Positions 7,928 to 17,299 of a stretch of 35,680 nucleotides of DNA are shown here, piece after piece. The stretch comes from an uncultured Bacteroidaceae bacterium. GTDB lineage: Bacteria; Bacteroidota; Bacteroidia; Bacteroidales; Bacteroidaceae. The notes beneath the pieces are model-generated. The model ran no database searches. It was given only the letters and a program-made list of their open reading frames with translations, and was not told the origin of the DNA. A program made the position numbers and the translations under genes. Numbering within the stretch: the first letter of the stretch is position 1; the number at the start of each line of letters is the position of its first letter. The DNA lies in the NCBI GenBank assembly GCA_905234125.1, contig CAJOGQ010000017.1, forward strand, positions 1-35,680. Reading direction: 5' to 3'.

Positions 7928-9325
7928 ATGGGAATTTGTACGATAGGAAACAGCATTGAACTTGCTGCGGTGCCTGGCTTGGATAGTGAGGCACCCTCTT
8001 CTGTTTCTATATGGGCCATCTTGTTTGTTGCTTTGTTGGTCTGCGTATGTTTTTACATCCTATATCGGATCATGGCTACAAGAGAACGCAAGAAGCTGGA
8101 GGAGTTGAAATCCCAGATGAAGCGTGAGAACGAGAAGGAGATGGACTTGATGAAACAGCATATTCTGACGAATGCGAGTCAGGAATTGCGTCCGTCCATC
8201 ACAATGGTGATAAGTCCTTTACAGCAATTGGTGGGTGAACCGCTGACGGATGAACTGCGGGGCAGGTTGCAAATGGTGCTGAGAAATGCACAGATACTAT
8301 TGCATCAGGTCAATTTGTTGCCATCAGGCACGAAGTCAAACATCATACCAGCCATCATTGCGCCGACAGATCCTATCTTCCCTAAGGTTGTCAATCAACC
8401 AACCCCAAGTGGTCAGGCCGAAGATTCACAAAACGAGGTGAAAAAGCAAGAAGAACACTCACAGAATGTGGTGGATGACAGCAATGTAGCCCAAATGACA
8501 ATGGAGCGTGGAGAGATGGAGGAGGAGCAAACGAAGGAGAATGAGCGTTTCACAATGTTGATGGTGGATGATAGTCCAGACATGTGTCGCTTTGTGCGAG
8601 ATTACTTCCGTGGTGAATACAATGTCCTCACAGCCAACAATGGTGAACAGGCGGTGAAGGCTTTGATTGAGAATGAATACATAGACTTGGTGGTGAGTGA
8701 TGTGACAATGCCGAAGATGGATGGATTGGAGTTGTGCAGACAAATTAAGACCGACCTGCGTTGGTCGCACATTCCCGTCATCTTGTTGACAGGACGCACC
8801 AGCGAGGAGATGGAGGTAAAGGGTCTGGCACTCGGTGCTGATGACTACATCACGAAGCCTTTCAATGTGGAGATGTTGCGGTTGCGTGTGAAGAAGTTTA
8901 TGGAGAAGAAAGAAGACCGTCAGCGACAATTTCGTGAGAATGCCGATGTGTTGCCCAGCGACATCACCATTACACCTGTAGATGCGGAGTTCATTCAACG
9001 TGCCATTCAGATTTGTGAGAGCAATCTGAGCAACGTAGATTTCTCGGTGGAGGCTTTAGGACGTGAGATGGAACTCAGTCGCACTTACCTTTACAAGAAA
9101 ATTCTGAACATCACAGGCAAGGCACCTGGTGAGTTTATCCGCACCATCCGTATGAAACGCGGCAAGCAATATTTGGAGAAAACCAATATGGCTATCTCTG
9201 AAATTGCCACTGCGCTAGGGTACAATAGCCCGAAGCGCTTTACTGAGAACTTTAAGAACGAGTATGGAATGTCGCCTTCTGAATACCTGCGTCAGGTACG
9301 GTCAGAGAAAGCGCCAAAGAATTAA
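7928..9325 (+). CDS. membrane-anchored receiver-AraC regulator with degenerate kinase remnant (half HTCS)
   Basis: A 465-residue regulator shaped like the C-terminal half of an HTCS. It has one membrane helix (about 29-48), a coiled coil, and a HisKA-like segment where the phospho-acceptor His of the usual SHELR box is replaced by Gln (SQELR, Q85). There is no HATPase domain. A low-complexity linker (145-205) leads to a complete receiver (acidic pair D214/D215, phospho-acceptor D258, T288, K310) and a C-terminal AraC-type HTH (about 350-460). It cannot phosphorylate itself, so its receiver needs another kinase or works without phosphate. ugd and GH67 follow closely on the same strand. A complementary sensor half lies at 13917-16349. 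Confidence 0.87.
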   Translation: MGICTIGNSIELAAVPGLDSEAPSSVSIWAILFVALLVCVCFYILYRIMATRERKKLEELKSQMKRENEKEMDLMKQHILTNASQELRPSITMVISPLQQLVGEPLTDELRGRLQMVLRNAQILLHQVNLLPSGTKSNIIPAIIAPTDPIFPKVVNQPTPSGQAEDSQNEVKKQEEHSQNVVDDSNVAQMTMERGEMEEEQTKENERFTMLMVDDSPDMCRFVRDYFRGEYNVLTANNGEQAVKALIENEYIDLVVSDVTMPKMDGLELCRQIKTDLRWSHIPVILLTGRTSEEMEVKGLALGADDYITKPFNVEMLRLRVKKFMEKKEDRQRQFRENADVLPSDITITPVDAEFIQRAIQICESNLSNVDFSVEALGREMELSRTYLYKKILNITGKAPGEFIRTIRMKRGKQYLEKTNMAISEIATALGYNSPKRFTENFKNEYGMSPSEYLRQVRSEKAPKN

Positions 9326-9338
9326 TACACTATTTATT

Positions 9339-10613
9339 ATGAGAGATTTCAAGGAGATTAAAGTGGCTGTGGCCGGAACTGGCTATGTAGGTTTGAGCAT
9401 TGCCACGCTGTTGGCACAGCACCATCAGGTGACTGCTGTGGATGTGATTCCAGAGAAGGTGGACTTGATCAATCAGAAGAAGTCGCCGATTCAAGACGAG
9501 TACATAGAGAAGTTCCTGGCCGAGAAGGATTTGAACTTGACGGCCACACTCGATGGAAAGAAGGCGTATGCCGATGCCGACTTTGTGGTGATTGCCGCCC
9601 CCACCAACTACGACCCTGTGAAGAACTACTTCGACACGTCGCATGTGGAAGAGGTCATTGATTTGGTGTTGGAGGTGAATCCAGGTGCCGTGATGGTCAT
9701 CAAATCCACTATTCCTGTGGGTTATACGGAAGGACTCTACAATAAATATGGCTATGCCATGAAACTGCTCTTCTCGCCTGAGTTCCTTCGTGAGAGCAAG
9801 GCTCTCTACGATAACCTCTATCCTTCACGCATCATTGTAGGTTCGCCCAAGCGTATCGAAGTGAAATATGCAGATGAACTGAAAGAAGCGGCTGACACGT
9901 TTGCCAAACTGCTTCAGGAAGGTGCCATCAAGGAGAATATCGACGTGCTTCAGATGGGACTGACAGAGGCTGAAGCTGTGAAACTCTTTGCCAACACCTA
10001 TCTCGCCCTGCGTGTCAGCTATTTCAATGAGTTGGACACTTACGCAGAGGTAAAGGGTCTGGATGCCCAGGCCATCATTCAAGGTGTGGGTCTCGATCCA
10101 CGTATCGGCACGCACTACAACAATCCTTCTTTTGGTTATGGAGGCTATTGTCTGCCAAAGGACACAAAGCAATTGCTGGCCAACTATCAGGATGTGCCCC
10201 AGCAGATGATGACGGCCATTGTGGAGAGCAACCGCACAAGAAAGGACTTCATTGCCGACCGCGTGTTGCAGATGGCGGGCTATTATAGTTATACGAACCG
10301 CATCCGTTGGAATGTTGAGGTGGAGAAGGAAGTGGTGATTGGTGTGTTCCGTCTGACGATGAAGAGCAATTCCGACAACTTCCGCCAGTCATCCATCCAA
10401 GGCATCATGAAGCGAATCAAGGCAAAGGGTGCACAAGTCATCATCTACGAACCAACCCTGCAAGACGGCACGACCTTCTTTGGCTCGAAGGTGGTGAATG
10501 ACCTTGAGAAGTTCAAGGAACAGGCGCAGGCCATTATTGCCAACCGCTATGATGCCTGCCTTGACGACGTGCAAGAGAAGGTTTACACCCGCGACATCTT
10601 CCGTAGAGACTAA
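9339..10613 (+). CDS. ugd: UDP-glucose 6-dehydrogenase
   Basis: A 424-residue NAD-dependent enzyme oxidising UDP-glucose to UDP-glucuronate for capsule or LPS sugars. It shows the Rossmann motif GTGYVGLS (about 13-20), the [12 protein letters not shown] segment, [15 protein letters not shown], and the catalytic Cys in [15 protein letters not shown]. The pattern is close to the short HasB/Ugd type. I use ATG 9339, 13 bases after the regulator stop; the in-frame extension to 9264 overlaps that gene and has no Rossmann content. The unit with the receiver-AraC regulator and GH67 suggests coordinated glucuronate metabolism. Confidence 0.93.
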   Translation: MRDFKEIKVAVAGTGYVGLSIATLLAQHHQVTAVDVIPEKVDLINQKKSPIQDEYIEKFLAEKDLNLTATLDGKKAYADADFVVIAAPTNYDPVKNYFDTSHVEEVIDLVLEVNPGAVMVIKSTIPVGYTEGLYNKYGYAMKLLFSPEFLRESKALYDNLYPSRIIVGSPKRIEVKYADELKEAADTFAKLLQEGAIKENIDVLQMGLTEAEAVKLFANTYLALRVSYFNELDTYAEVKGLDAQAIIQGVGLDPRIGTHYNNPSFGYGGYCLPKDTKQLLANYQDVPQQMMTAIVESNRTRKDFIADRVLQMAGYYSYTNRIRWNVEVEKEVVIGVFRLTMKSNSDNFRQSSIQGIMKRIKAKGAQVIIYEPTLQDGTTFFGSKVVNDLEKFKEQAQAIIANRYDACLDDVQEKVYTRDIFRRD

Positions 10614-10660
10614 TCGGGAGGGGCATAAGGAGTTATTAAGGAAACATAAGTAGATAAAAA

Positions 10661-12463
10661 ATGAAAAAGACAATCTTCACCTGTTTGATGCTGATGGTTT
10701 GCCACTTGGTATGGGGGCAGACTTTTGAATTGCGCCTGTTGAATCATTGGGACAATCCTGATGGCACAGTGGAACGAGGCTTTGCTGGACGTTCCATCTG
10801 GAAGTGGGAAGAAATTCCTGCTGGCAAAGGTTCCATGCCTTCTTCGCTGAGGGCACGCTATGAAGAGTATGGACGTATCAACAAGGCCTATGGCATTAAC
10901 GGCACTGTTCTCAACAACGTGAATGCAAAGCCTATTGCCCTTTCGTCAGACATGTTGAAGAAGACAGCAAAGATTGCTGATGTGTTGCGTCCATACGGCA
11001 TCAAGGTCTATCTTTCCGTCAATTTCGCTTCTCCCAAAGCCTTAGGCGACCTCGATACGGCAGACCCATTGGATGCAAGGGTACCTCAGTGGTGGCAAAA
11101 GAAGGTGAAGGAAATCTATCGATTGATTCCTGACTTTGGTGGTTTTCTTGTGAAGGCTAACAGCGAAGGAGAACCTGGTCCGATGGACTACGGACGTACC
11201 CATGTGGATGGTGCTAATATGCTGGCGACAGCATTGGAACCCTATAAGGGTATCGTCATGTGGCGTGCTTTCGTTTATTCAGCCAAGGGTGATGGCGATG
11301 CGCAGAAGACTCCTGCTCAGCGTGCATATGAAGGGGATCGTGCTAATCAGGCATACGAAGAGTTCATCCATTTCGATGGACAGTTTGCTGACAACGTCAT
11401 CATCCAAATCAAGAATGGCCCTGTTGACTTCCAACCTCGCGAGCCTGTGTCTCCTCTCTTCTTTGGACTGAAGAAGACTAAGATGATGGTGGAGTTTCAG
11501 ATTACCCAGGAATATACGGGTGAGAGCATCCACACTTGCTTTTTGGCTCCTATGTGGCGTGAGTTTTTTGACACATTAGCGTCAGTGCAAGGCGGTTCTC
11601 CTGTCCTGCCGAACTTTATCGGTATAGCAGGCGTGGCTAACATCGGTGACAGCCCCAATTGGACTGCCAACGACCTCGCTATGGCCAATTGGTATGCCTT
11701 TGGCAGATTGGCGAACGATGTGAATGTATCCTCCAAGACGATTGCTGAGGATTTCCTTAAGGACTATTATAAAACGGACAATCCCGACTTCGTTCGTCCG
11801 ATGACCCAATTACTGCTGAAAAGCCGAGAAGCAGTGGTGGATTACATGATGCCACTTGGATTGCACCATATCTTCGCTGGTGGTCACCATTATGGTCCTG
11901 AACCTTGGTATGCTCCTCGAGGTGCCCGAGAAGACTGGCTTCCCCGCTTCTACCATCGGGTGGATTCCATAGGTATCGGCTTCAATCGTTCAGACCATGA
12001 AGAGCCTTGTTTGGCTGGAAATATTGGCTCCAACAATGTGAGTCAATATCCAGAGCCTTTGCGTACATTATATAATAATAGGGAGTTCTGTCCTGACAAC
12101 CTTCTGCTTTGGTTCCATCATGTTCCATGGGATTATACCATGAGCAACGGTCTCTCTTTTTGGGACAACCTTTGCTACACCTATGACCGAGGTGTACGTC
12201 AGGCTCATGAGTTTGTGAAGACTTGGGAAGCGATGAGGCCTTACGTTCCTGCAGAGCAATATGAACAGCAGTTGTGGCGTTTTCAGCGTCAGGCCAAAGA
12301 TTCGCAATGGTGGCGTGATGCTTGTCTGCTCTACTTCCAGACTTTCTCCCATCGCCCATTGCCCCCTGACAGTCCTGCTCCTCAATACACATTGAAGGAA
12401 CTGATGGATTACCATCTGAGGATGGACAACTATACGGCAGCTGACCCAGCGAAATTGCCTTGA
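10661..12463 (+). CDS. aguA: GH67 alpha-glucuronidase lacking the N-terminal domain
   Basis: A 600-residue secreted enzyme that releases (4-O-methyl)glucuronic acid from xylo-oligosaccharides. After a signal peptide (1-20) it starts directly at the catalytic TIM barrel (LRLLNHWDNPDG, RGFAGRSIWKW). Typical GH67 enzymes are near 700 residues with a further domain of about 130-150 residues before this point. The catalytic set appears intact by alignment from memory with characterised enzymes: E169 in NSEGEPGP, D256 in KNGPVDFQPREP, E284 in TQEYTG. The 47 bases before the ATG encode no missing domain, so this is not a recent frameshift. The 3' end overlaps the convergent M6 gene by 34 bases. Confidence 0.9.
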   Translation: MKKTIFTCLMLMVCHLVWGQTFELRLLNHWDNPDGTVERGFAGRSIWKWEEIPAGKGSMPSSLRARYEEYGRINKAYGINGTVLNNVNAKPIALSSDMLKKTAKIADVLRPYGIKVYLSVNFASPKALGDLDTADPLDARVPQWWQKKVKEIYRLIPDFGGFLVKANSEGEPGPMDYGRTHVDGANMLATALEPYKGIVMWRAFVYSAKGDGDAQKTPAQRAYEGDRANQAYEEFIHFDGQFADNVIIQIKNGPVDFQPREPVSPLFFGLKKTKMMVEFQITQEYTGESIHTCFLAPMWREFFDTLASVQGGSPVLPNFIGIAGVANIGDSPNWTANDLAMANWYAFGRLANDVNVSSKTIAEDFLKDYYKTDNPDFVRPMTQLLLKSREAVVDYMMPLGLHHIFAGGHHYGPEPWYAPRGAREDWLPRFYHRVDSIGIGFNRSDHEEPCLAGNIGSNNVSQYPEPLRTLYNNREFCPDNLLLWFHHVPWDYTMSNGLSFWDNLCYTYDRGVRQAHEFVKTWEAMRPYVPAEQYEQQLWRFQRQAKDSQWWRDACLLYFQTFSHRPLPPDSPAPQYTLKELMDYHLRMDNYTAADPAKLP

Positions 12464-13920
12464 CAGGCAATTTCTGGGTCGTCCGGCTCGTATAGGCCTT
12501 CTGGATCAGGGTCTGGATCTTCCTCTTCCTTCTTTCCTCCGTTGATGTCCAGCGTGATGATTCCATCTTCTGTTTCCACGATGTTGTCAATCGTCTGACC
12601 AAGACCATGTCCGATGTACACATCGTAGGAAGACATCTCTGTCACATTGTTCTCGCCAGGATAGAGGTCTCCATGTACGGAATTTGCCCAAATGGAGTCT
12701 GTGTAGTCAAGTGATGAAATCAGTTCTCCGTCCGCAGGCACCAAAGTGATTCGCTGATGAGCCTTGACGGTGTTCACGGTGTTGGAATTCCAAGCTGACT
12801 GCTTGAAGTCCACATGGGTAATCATCAGTCCATGATTTGCTCCATACTTCTTGTATTGCGAACTTGTTGCCCATCCCAGGTACCCATCCAAACCGATGTT
12901 CTGGCGGTTTTCTAAGATAAAATATTCGTCTGTGTTCTCCTTATTCACCACCTTATAAGCCACACCCTCCTTTTCCAAAGGTTCAATCGTCAGGCTATAA
13001 GCAGAGTCTGGATCCAGTTCCACCAGCTTTCTCCATCCCAGAAAGTCCAGCTCGTAGGCAGACAATCCTATCGGCATGCGACCATTGATTTTGTAACAAC
13101 CTGAATCCATTACATCCCAATAGTCCAGTCCATAGGCGATGTAATTGGTATCGTAGAAATCGGGCAGACCCAATCCGTGACACAGTTCGTGGATGCAAGG
13201 TCCGATGCCATCCATCTTCTCCTTAAAAAGTTCGTTTGCACAGCCATACGCACTGAATATAACTGAGAATCCCTCTCCATCCACCGTCGTTTGTGTCAGG
13301 TTCTCTTTGGGCCAGATGGCTCCGCTGTCTATGTCTTTTTGATTCTGTCCGTGACCAGCATAGATGAAGAAGACGAAGTCCACCGTACCGTTGTCATTGT
13401 TGTCATATAGGCTCCAGTCCACATCCCTCTGCAAGGCTTGCTGACAGGCTTCACGATAGAACTGACTAATATGAATGTCCTGAGACCCTCCCTTGTCTTC
13501 ACCATAATAAGTGTAACTCTTCTCCAAGGTCACAGGGCCGATGATGTCGAAATCAGGCGTGAACAGTCCTCCTGATTGACTGCGGAAATACTCCTTCACC
13601 GAGCAATATGATGTGCTTGGGTGAACACCTTCGCCTGCATTGAAAAACGAATTGTAAAGTTCCCGAACAGCCTCTTCAGTCTCTCCAACAGAAAAGGGCA
13701 TATCGGGGAACTGCACCAAAATCACAGGTACTTTGGGGGAACCTATGCAAGTCAAGGGAGCTGTTGCCAAAGAACCTACCCTTCGTTGTTTTGTTGGCAA
13801 CGTTGCTGTGGGATAGGCAGTCAGGTTCTGGATGTGACCACGTGGTTCCATCACCTCCTCTTGTGCCATCAGCCAGGAGAAGGTCATCATCAAAGCCAAT
13901 ATGACACACGTTCTTTTCAT
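12430..13920 (-). CDS. secreted M6-family metalloprotease
   Basis: A 496-residue exported protease with a signal peptide at 1-20 (LMAQ) and an M6/immune-inhibitor-A-like catalytic domain. The zinc site is HELCHGLGLPD starting at residue 244, preceded by a DFVFFIYAGHG strand and a Ca-binding-like DNNDNG loop (173-178). Family members cleave secreted or host proteins. The chosen ATG at 13918-13920 overlaps the stop of the upstream propeller gene (ATGA), so translation is probably coupled; the longer frame to 14058 merely reads back into that gene. No type IX sorting tail is visible at the C-terminus. The last 15 residues are encoded through the hairpin at 12443-12480. Confidence 0.87.
   Translation of the reverse strand: MKRTCVILALMMTFSWLMAQEEVMEPRGHIQNLTAYPTATLPTKQRRVGSLATAPLTCIGSPKVPVILVQFPDMPFSVGETEEAVRELYNSFFNAGEGVHPSTSYCSVKEYFRSQSGGLFTPDFDIIGPVTLEKSYTYYGEDKGGSQDIHISQFYREACQQALQRDVDWSLYDNNDNGTVDFVFFIYAGHGQNQKDIDSGAIWPKENLTQTTVDGEGFSVIFSAYGCANELFKEKMDGIGPCIHELCHGLGLPDFYDTNYIAYGLDYWDVMDSGCYKINGRMPIGLSAYELDFLGWRKLVELDPDSAYSLTIEPLEKEGVAYKVVNKENTDEYFILENRQNIGLDGYLGWATSSQYKKYGANHGLMITHVDFKQSAWNSNTVNTVKAHQRITLVPADGELISSLDYTDSIWANSVHGDLYPGENNVTEMSSYDVYIGHGLGQTIDNIVETEDGIITLDINGGKKEEEDPDPDPEGLYEPDDPEIACQGNFAGSAAV
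12443..12480. terminator. long hairpin in overlapping convergent 3' ends
   Basis: GAAATTGCCT (12451-12460) pairs perfectly with AGGCAATTTC (12465-12474) around loop TGAC. The outer GACCCA (12443-12448) pairs with TGGGTC (12475-12480) with a small bulge, 16 pairs in all. The GH67 stop TGA begins in the loop, while the M6 gene reads through the entire stem. It may stop plus-strand transcription; no U-tract follows. Confidence 0.6.
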
Positions 13921-16349
13921 GATGCCTGCATCGCTCTTCTTTTCTTTTCCCTTAGTCGGGTAAATTTCTTTCCACCTTGGTTGATGATTGACATGGCGAA
14001 CACTACAGTGAGGACGATGCCCATCACATAACTGAGGATAGCGCCAGGACTGAGCCAACTAGGAGGAGCGACCGTCACATAGATGGAAGCTGTAGAACCT
14101 TCCCAAACATCAGGGTTGTAACTGGCTTGTAGGGTGATCTTATACTTACCCGTCGAGAGGTTCGTCAACTGTATGGGTTGTGCATTATCTGTCATCACCC
14201 AAGGTTCATCGGGGTTCAGTCTGTAACGGTACCAAACGACGGTTCCATTTCTGTAACTGCCCACTGCATAGGTCAACGAGAACGTGTTCTGGTCATGCTT
14301 CAAGTTCAGTTCTTTGGTCAAGAACAAAGTCTCGTCCAACAAGTGTGTACTATCACCTGGCAGGACAGGGGTTCCATTCACCTCAAGTGCAATAAAATAA
14401 GGCGTCAACCGTTCACGTGACAGGAAGAACGCTGTGGGGTCGAAATGTAGCAAACCCTTATAAGTTCCCATATACACAGAGCCGTCCTTGTCCAGACATC
14501 CAGCCGAGTAGTTCAGGTATTCAGAAGGCAATCCGTTCTGTATGCCAGAACGGTTCACCACCTTCTTTTCGAGGTTGTAACTGTACAAACCATCAAAGGT
14601 GCCGAACCACAAACGGTGATGTCTATCTTCCACGATAGTGTTCACTGACTGGTGGCTCAAACGTTCGGAGGCCATCAGCTGTTCAGTCTTCCCCGTCTTG
14701 TCGTTATAGCACATAGCACCATGCAGGTCTGTGCCCACCCAATAATAGCCCCTGCTGTCCTCTATCACCACAGTAGTGCTTTTGTAACTGAATGGCGTCT
14801 GTTCTGCCATCCATTTTCCTTGCTTCTTCTGAATCTTCCACAAACCCTTGTCGAACGTTGTCAGCCACACATTTCCGTGACGGTCTGGATATAGGTGGTG
14901 CGTATAGATTCCTGCTGTTTCAGACATAAGATTGAATGATTCATCTTCCTCATTGTAGATGTATATGCCATTTCCTGCTGAAGAGAGAAAGATGGTGCTG
15001 TCTTGCTCACACATGCTGTTGAAGCCGATGGCCATACCTACGCTTGTCTTGTTCGTTTTAGTGAGGCGCTTCTTCAGTTGCATGGTTCGTGTATCTATCA
15101 TATAGATGCCATTCATCATCGACGACACCCACAGTTCATCCCCTACAGGCATCAGTGCCTGCACATTGAATGGAGGTGGATTTCCTCCCCACGAAATATT
15201 GGCAGACTGCAACTTCTCTTTCTCACGGTCGAACAAATACAGGCCACCATCCTCGGCACCCACCCACAAATTTCCCTGATTATCAGTGCAGATTTCCCTC
15301 ACCACATTCACATCAAAGCCCTCGCCTTCAGGCTTATAGACGGAGAAATTCTGAGGCGAAAGGCTAATGCGGTTCATGCCACCAAAGTATGTGCCTGCCC
15401 ATACTCCTTTCTCGTCATCCAGATACAAAGAATGTACCGCATTGCCTGACAGCGAGTTCATTTCTGTACGAGACTCACGGATGCCCGTCACCTGACCATT
15501 CTTCATATTATAAATGACGATTCCTCGCTCCGAACCAATCCAAAGGTTCTCGCCATCGGGTGTGATGGCTGTATGACCCGTAATCGGTGAACCTTCATCG
15601 TCGTGTGTCAGCAATAACTTTGTGGTGAACTTTTCAGGGGAGAACAGGCATACGCCATCATTTGACGTCAGCAGAGCCAAGTTCCCATCGCCCATCTCCG
15701 TAATGTTCACCAACCGATTAAATTTCTCCACTCCTTCAGGCTTCACGTTGTAGGAGCGCAAACGTCTGTTGGGCGAGTCATAGCGATAGAGAATACCATT
15801 GTTATCACCCATCCACACCACGCCGTTACGTGTCACAGTCAGACAACTTGGTGCCATCAACCCATCGCCGATGCGCGCCGCTTTCCTCTTCTCTACATCA
15901 ATCATATAAGCTTGCCCATTCAGAATAGCCCAAAGATTGCCTTCAGCATCAAACTGCATGGCGGATACACTCATCACCTTTGGCAGACCTTGCAACACAA
16001 GAGGCTCCAGCTTCTGTGTCATCAATACATACGAATAGATGCCTCGTTTCGTGCCCACCCAAAACCTGTCGTTCCGACCATTCTCCACTGCCAGAGAAGA
16101 TATTCGACTGTAATAACCACCCAATCCCTCCTTGTCAGGAATGGTATAGACATACGAGTGCTTACCGTCGAACCCAATCAGTCCCGTCGATGTACCAATC
16201 CACATAAACCCATTCACCTGCAATAGACAGGTACTTCCACGCACCTGCAGTTCGTCTGTCTTCCCAAAATTTTTGATGTGATAGGCCTTCTGTGCCACCA
16301 TCGACACAGCCGACAGCACCATCACACACATCAGAACCACCTTTTTCAT
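13917..16349 (-). CDS. two-component regulator propeller sensor with no kinase domain (half HTCS)
   Basis: An 810-residue protein with a signal peptide (1-19) and about 14 propeller repeats of the W(I/V)GT..G(L/I) type (examples: FMWIGTSTGLIGFD, NLWVGAEDGGLYLFD, RLWFGTFDGLYSYN), the number for two seven-bladed propellers. A Y_Y_Y-type Ig domain follows, then one membrane helix (about 768-789). It then stops after a 21-residue basic tail where a standard HTCS continues into HisKA, HATPase, receiver and AraC domains. The downstream sequence encodes the M6 protease, not a kinase, so this is not a simple frameshift. It may sense a polysaccharide and signal to the kinase-less AraC regulator at 7928-9325. 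Confidence 0.87.
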   Translation of the reverse strand: MKKVVLMCVMVLSAVSMVAQKAYHIKNFGKTDELQVRGSTCLLQVNGFMWIGTSTGLIGFDGKHSYVYTIPDKEGLGGYYSRISSLAVENGRNDRFWVGTKRGIYSYVLMTQKLEPLVLQGLPKVMSVSAMQFDAEGNLWAILNGQAYMIDVEKRKAARIGDGLMAPSCLTVTRNGVVWMGDNNGILYRYDSPNRRLRSYNVKPEGVEKFNRLVNITEMGDGNLALLTSNDGVCLFSPEKFTTKLLLTHDDEGSPITGHTAITPDGENLWIGSERGIVIYNMKNGQVTGIRESRTEMNSLSGNAVHSLYLDDEKGVWAGTYFGGMNRISLSPQNFSVYKPEGEGFDVNVVREICTDNQGNLWVGAEDGGLYLFDREKEKLQSANISWGGNPPPFNVQALMPVGDELWVSSMMNGIYMIDTRTMQLKKRLTKTNKTSVGMAIGFNSMCEQDSTIFLSSAGNGIYIYNEEDESFNLMSETAGIYTHHLYPDRHGNVWLTTFDKGLWKIQKKQGKWMAEQTPFSYKSTTVVIEDSRGYYWVGTDLHGAMCYNDKTGKTEQLMASERLSHQSVNTIVEDRHHRLWFGTFDGLYSYNLEKKVVNRSGIQNGLPSEYLNYSAGCLDKDGSVYMGTYKGLLHFDPTAFFLSRERLTPYFIALEVNGTPVLPGDSTHLLDETLFLTKELNLKHDQNTFSLTYAVGSYRNGTVVWYRYRLNPDEPWVMTDNAQPIQLTNLSTGKYKITLQASYNPDVWEGSTASIYVTVAPPSWLSPGAILSYVMGIVLTVVFAMSIINQGGKKFTRLREKKRRAMQAS

Positions 16350-16381
16350 ATCTTTTTAACTTTAATGTTAATCTCTCATCT

Positions 16382-17179
16382 TTAAACCCTCAACTCTTCC
16401 ATCCTCCTTTGTCTCACCGCTTCATACAGCAACACAGCCGTGCTCACACTCACATTCAGCGAATCCAATTGCCCCAGCATCGGGATTCTGATATGCGCAT
16501 CTGCCACTTTTCTCCACATGTTTGTCAATCCCGTTGCTTCTGTTCCCATCACAATCGCCGTGCCCCGCTTCATGTCCACATCATAATACTCCTCCGAGTC
16601 CTGCAACTGCGCCGTCAATATCTGCACACCTCGTTCTTTCAGAAACTTGATGCACTCCTCGCTCCCACACATCACACAAGGCACCGTAAACACAGCTCCT
16701 ATCGAACTCCGAATCAGATTCGGATTATATAAGTCTGTTAAAGCATCACACACCACCACTGCATCCACTCCAGTCGCATCCGCACTTCTCAGTATCGCTC
16801 CTAAATTTCCAGGCTTCTCCACCCGTTCCACTACCACTATCAGCGGATTCTCCCCAAGTACTAAATCCTTCAGCTCTCTCTTCCGTTCCTTCACTACAGC
16901 AATCACTCCCTCTGTTCCTCCTCTATACGCCATCTTCTCATACACTTCCCTCGTCACCAAGGTGGTTCTGCATGTTGCGATGTCGCAACTTCCTCCCTCC
17001 ATTTCCTCACACACAAACACACTCTCCACTTCCCATCCTGACTCCACACAGTGCTCCACCTCTCTTCTTCCTTCCACTACAAACCTTCCTGTCCGCCTTC
17101 TTTCAGACGACTTCTGTTGCAAAGACACCACGGCCTTCACCCTCGGATTCTGCGTGCTTGAAATCACCAATTCATTCAT
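16382..17179 (-). CDS. SpoU/TrmH-family RNA 2'-O-methyltransferase
   Basis: A 265-residue SAM-dependent methyltransferase of the SPOUT knot fold. The N-terminal substrate-binding domain opens NPRVKAVVSL...RFVVEGRREV. Motif 1 is ERVEKPGNLGAILRSAD, motif 2 is IVMGTEATGLTN, motif 3 is LNVSVSTAVLLYEAVR. It modifies rRNA or tRNA ribose; the target cannot be read from sequence. I start at ATG 17179, which follows the full promoter at 17201-17232; the upstream frame would need a TTG start inside the -7 box. The propeller sensor begins 32 bases downstream and may share the transcript. Confidence 0.92.
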   Translation of the reverse strand: MNELVISSTQNPRVKAVVSLQQKSSERRRTGRFVVEGRREVEHCVESGWEVESVFVCEEMEGGSCDIATCRTTLVTREVYEKMAYRGGTEGVIAVVKERKRELKDLVLGENPLIVVVERVEKPGNLGAILRSADATGVDAVVVCDALTDLYNPNLIRSSIGAVFTVPCVMCGSEECIKFLKERGVQILTAQLQDSEEYYDVDMKRGTAIVMGTEATGLTNMWRKVADAHIRIPMLGQLDSLNVSVSTAVLLYEAVRQRRMEELRV

Positions 17180-17200
17180 CTTTAATCTATTATTCCGATG

Positions 17201-17232
17201 CAAAGATAAAACTTTTCTTTATTTCCACCAAA
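17201..17232 (-). promoter_or_regulatory. full Bacteroidota promoter for the RNA methyltransferase
   Basis: On the minus strand TTTG (17232-17229) is followed by a 20-nt spacer and TATCTTTG (17208-17201), then GC. The start codon lies 21 bases downstream. Confidence 0.78.
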
Positions 17233-17299
17233 TAATCAGACAAACTTCTCTTCTAATTCTCAATTTAATGCATCTTCTCTCCTCTCCGTCCCATATCCT

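Noticed and set aside
10614-10660. Frameshifted N-terminal part of the GH67 gene upstream of its ATG
   Set aside because: Only 47 bases separate it from ugd, too short for the missing domain, and a proper signal peptide begins at the ATG.
13560-13920. Frameshift that removed a kinase domain from the propeller sensor
   Set aside because: The sequence after the stop encodes the signal peptide and pro-region of the M6 protease; no HisKA or HATPase motif appears in any frame.
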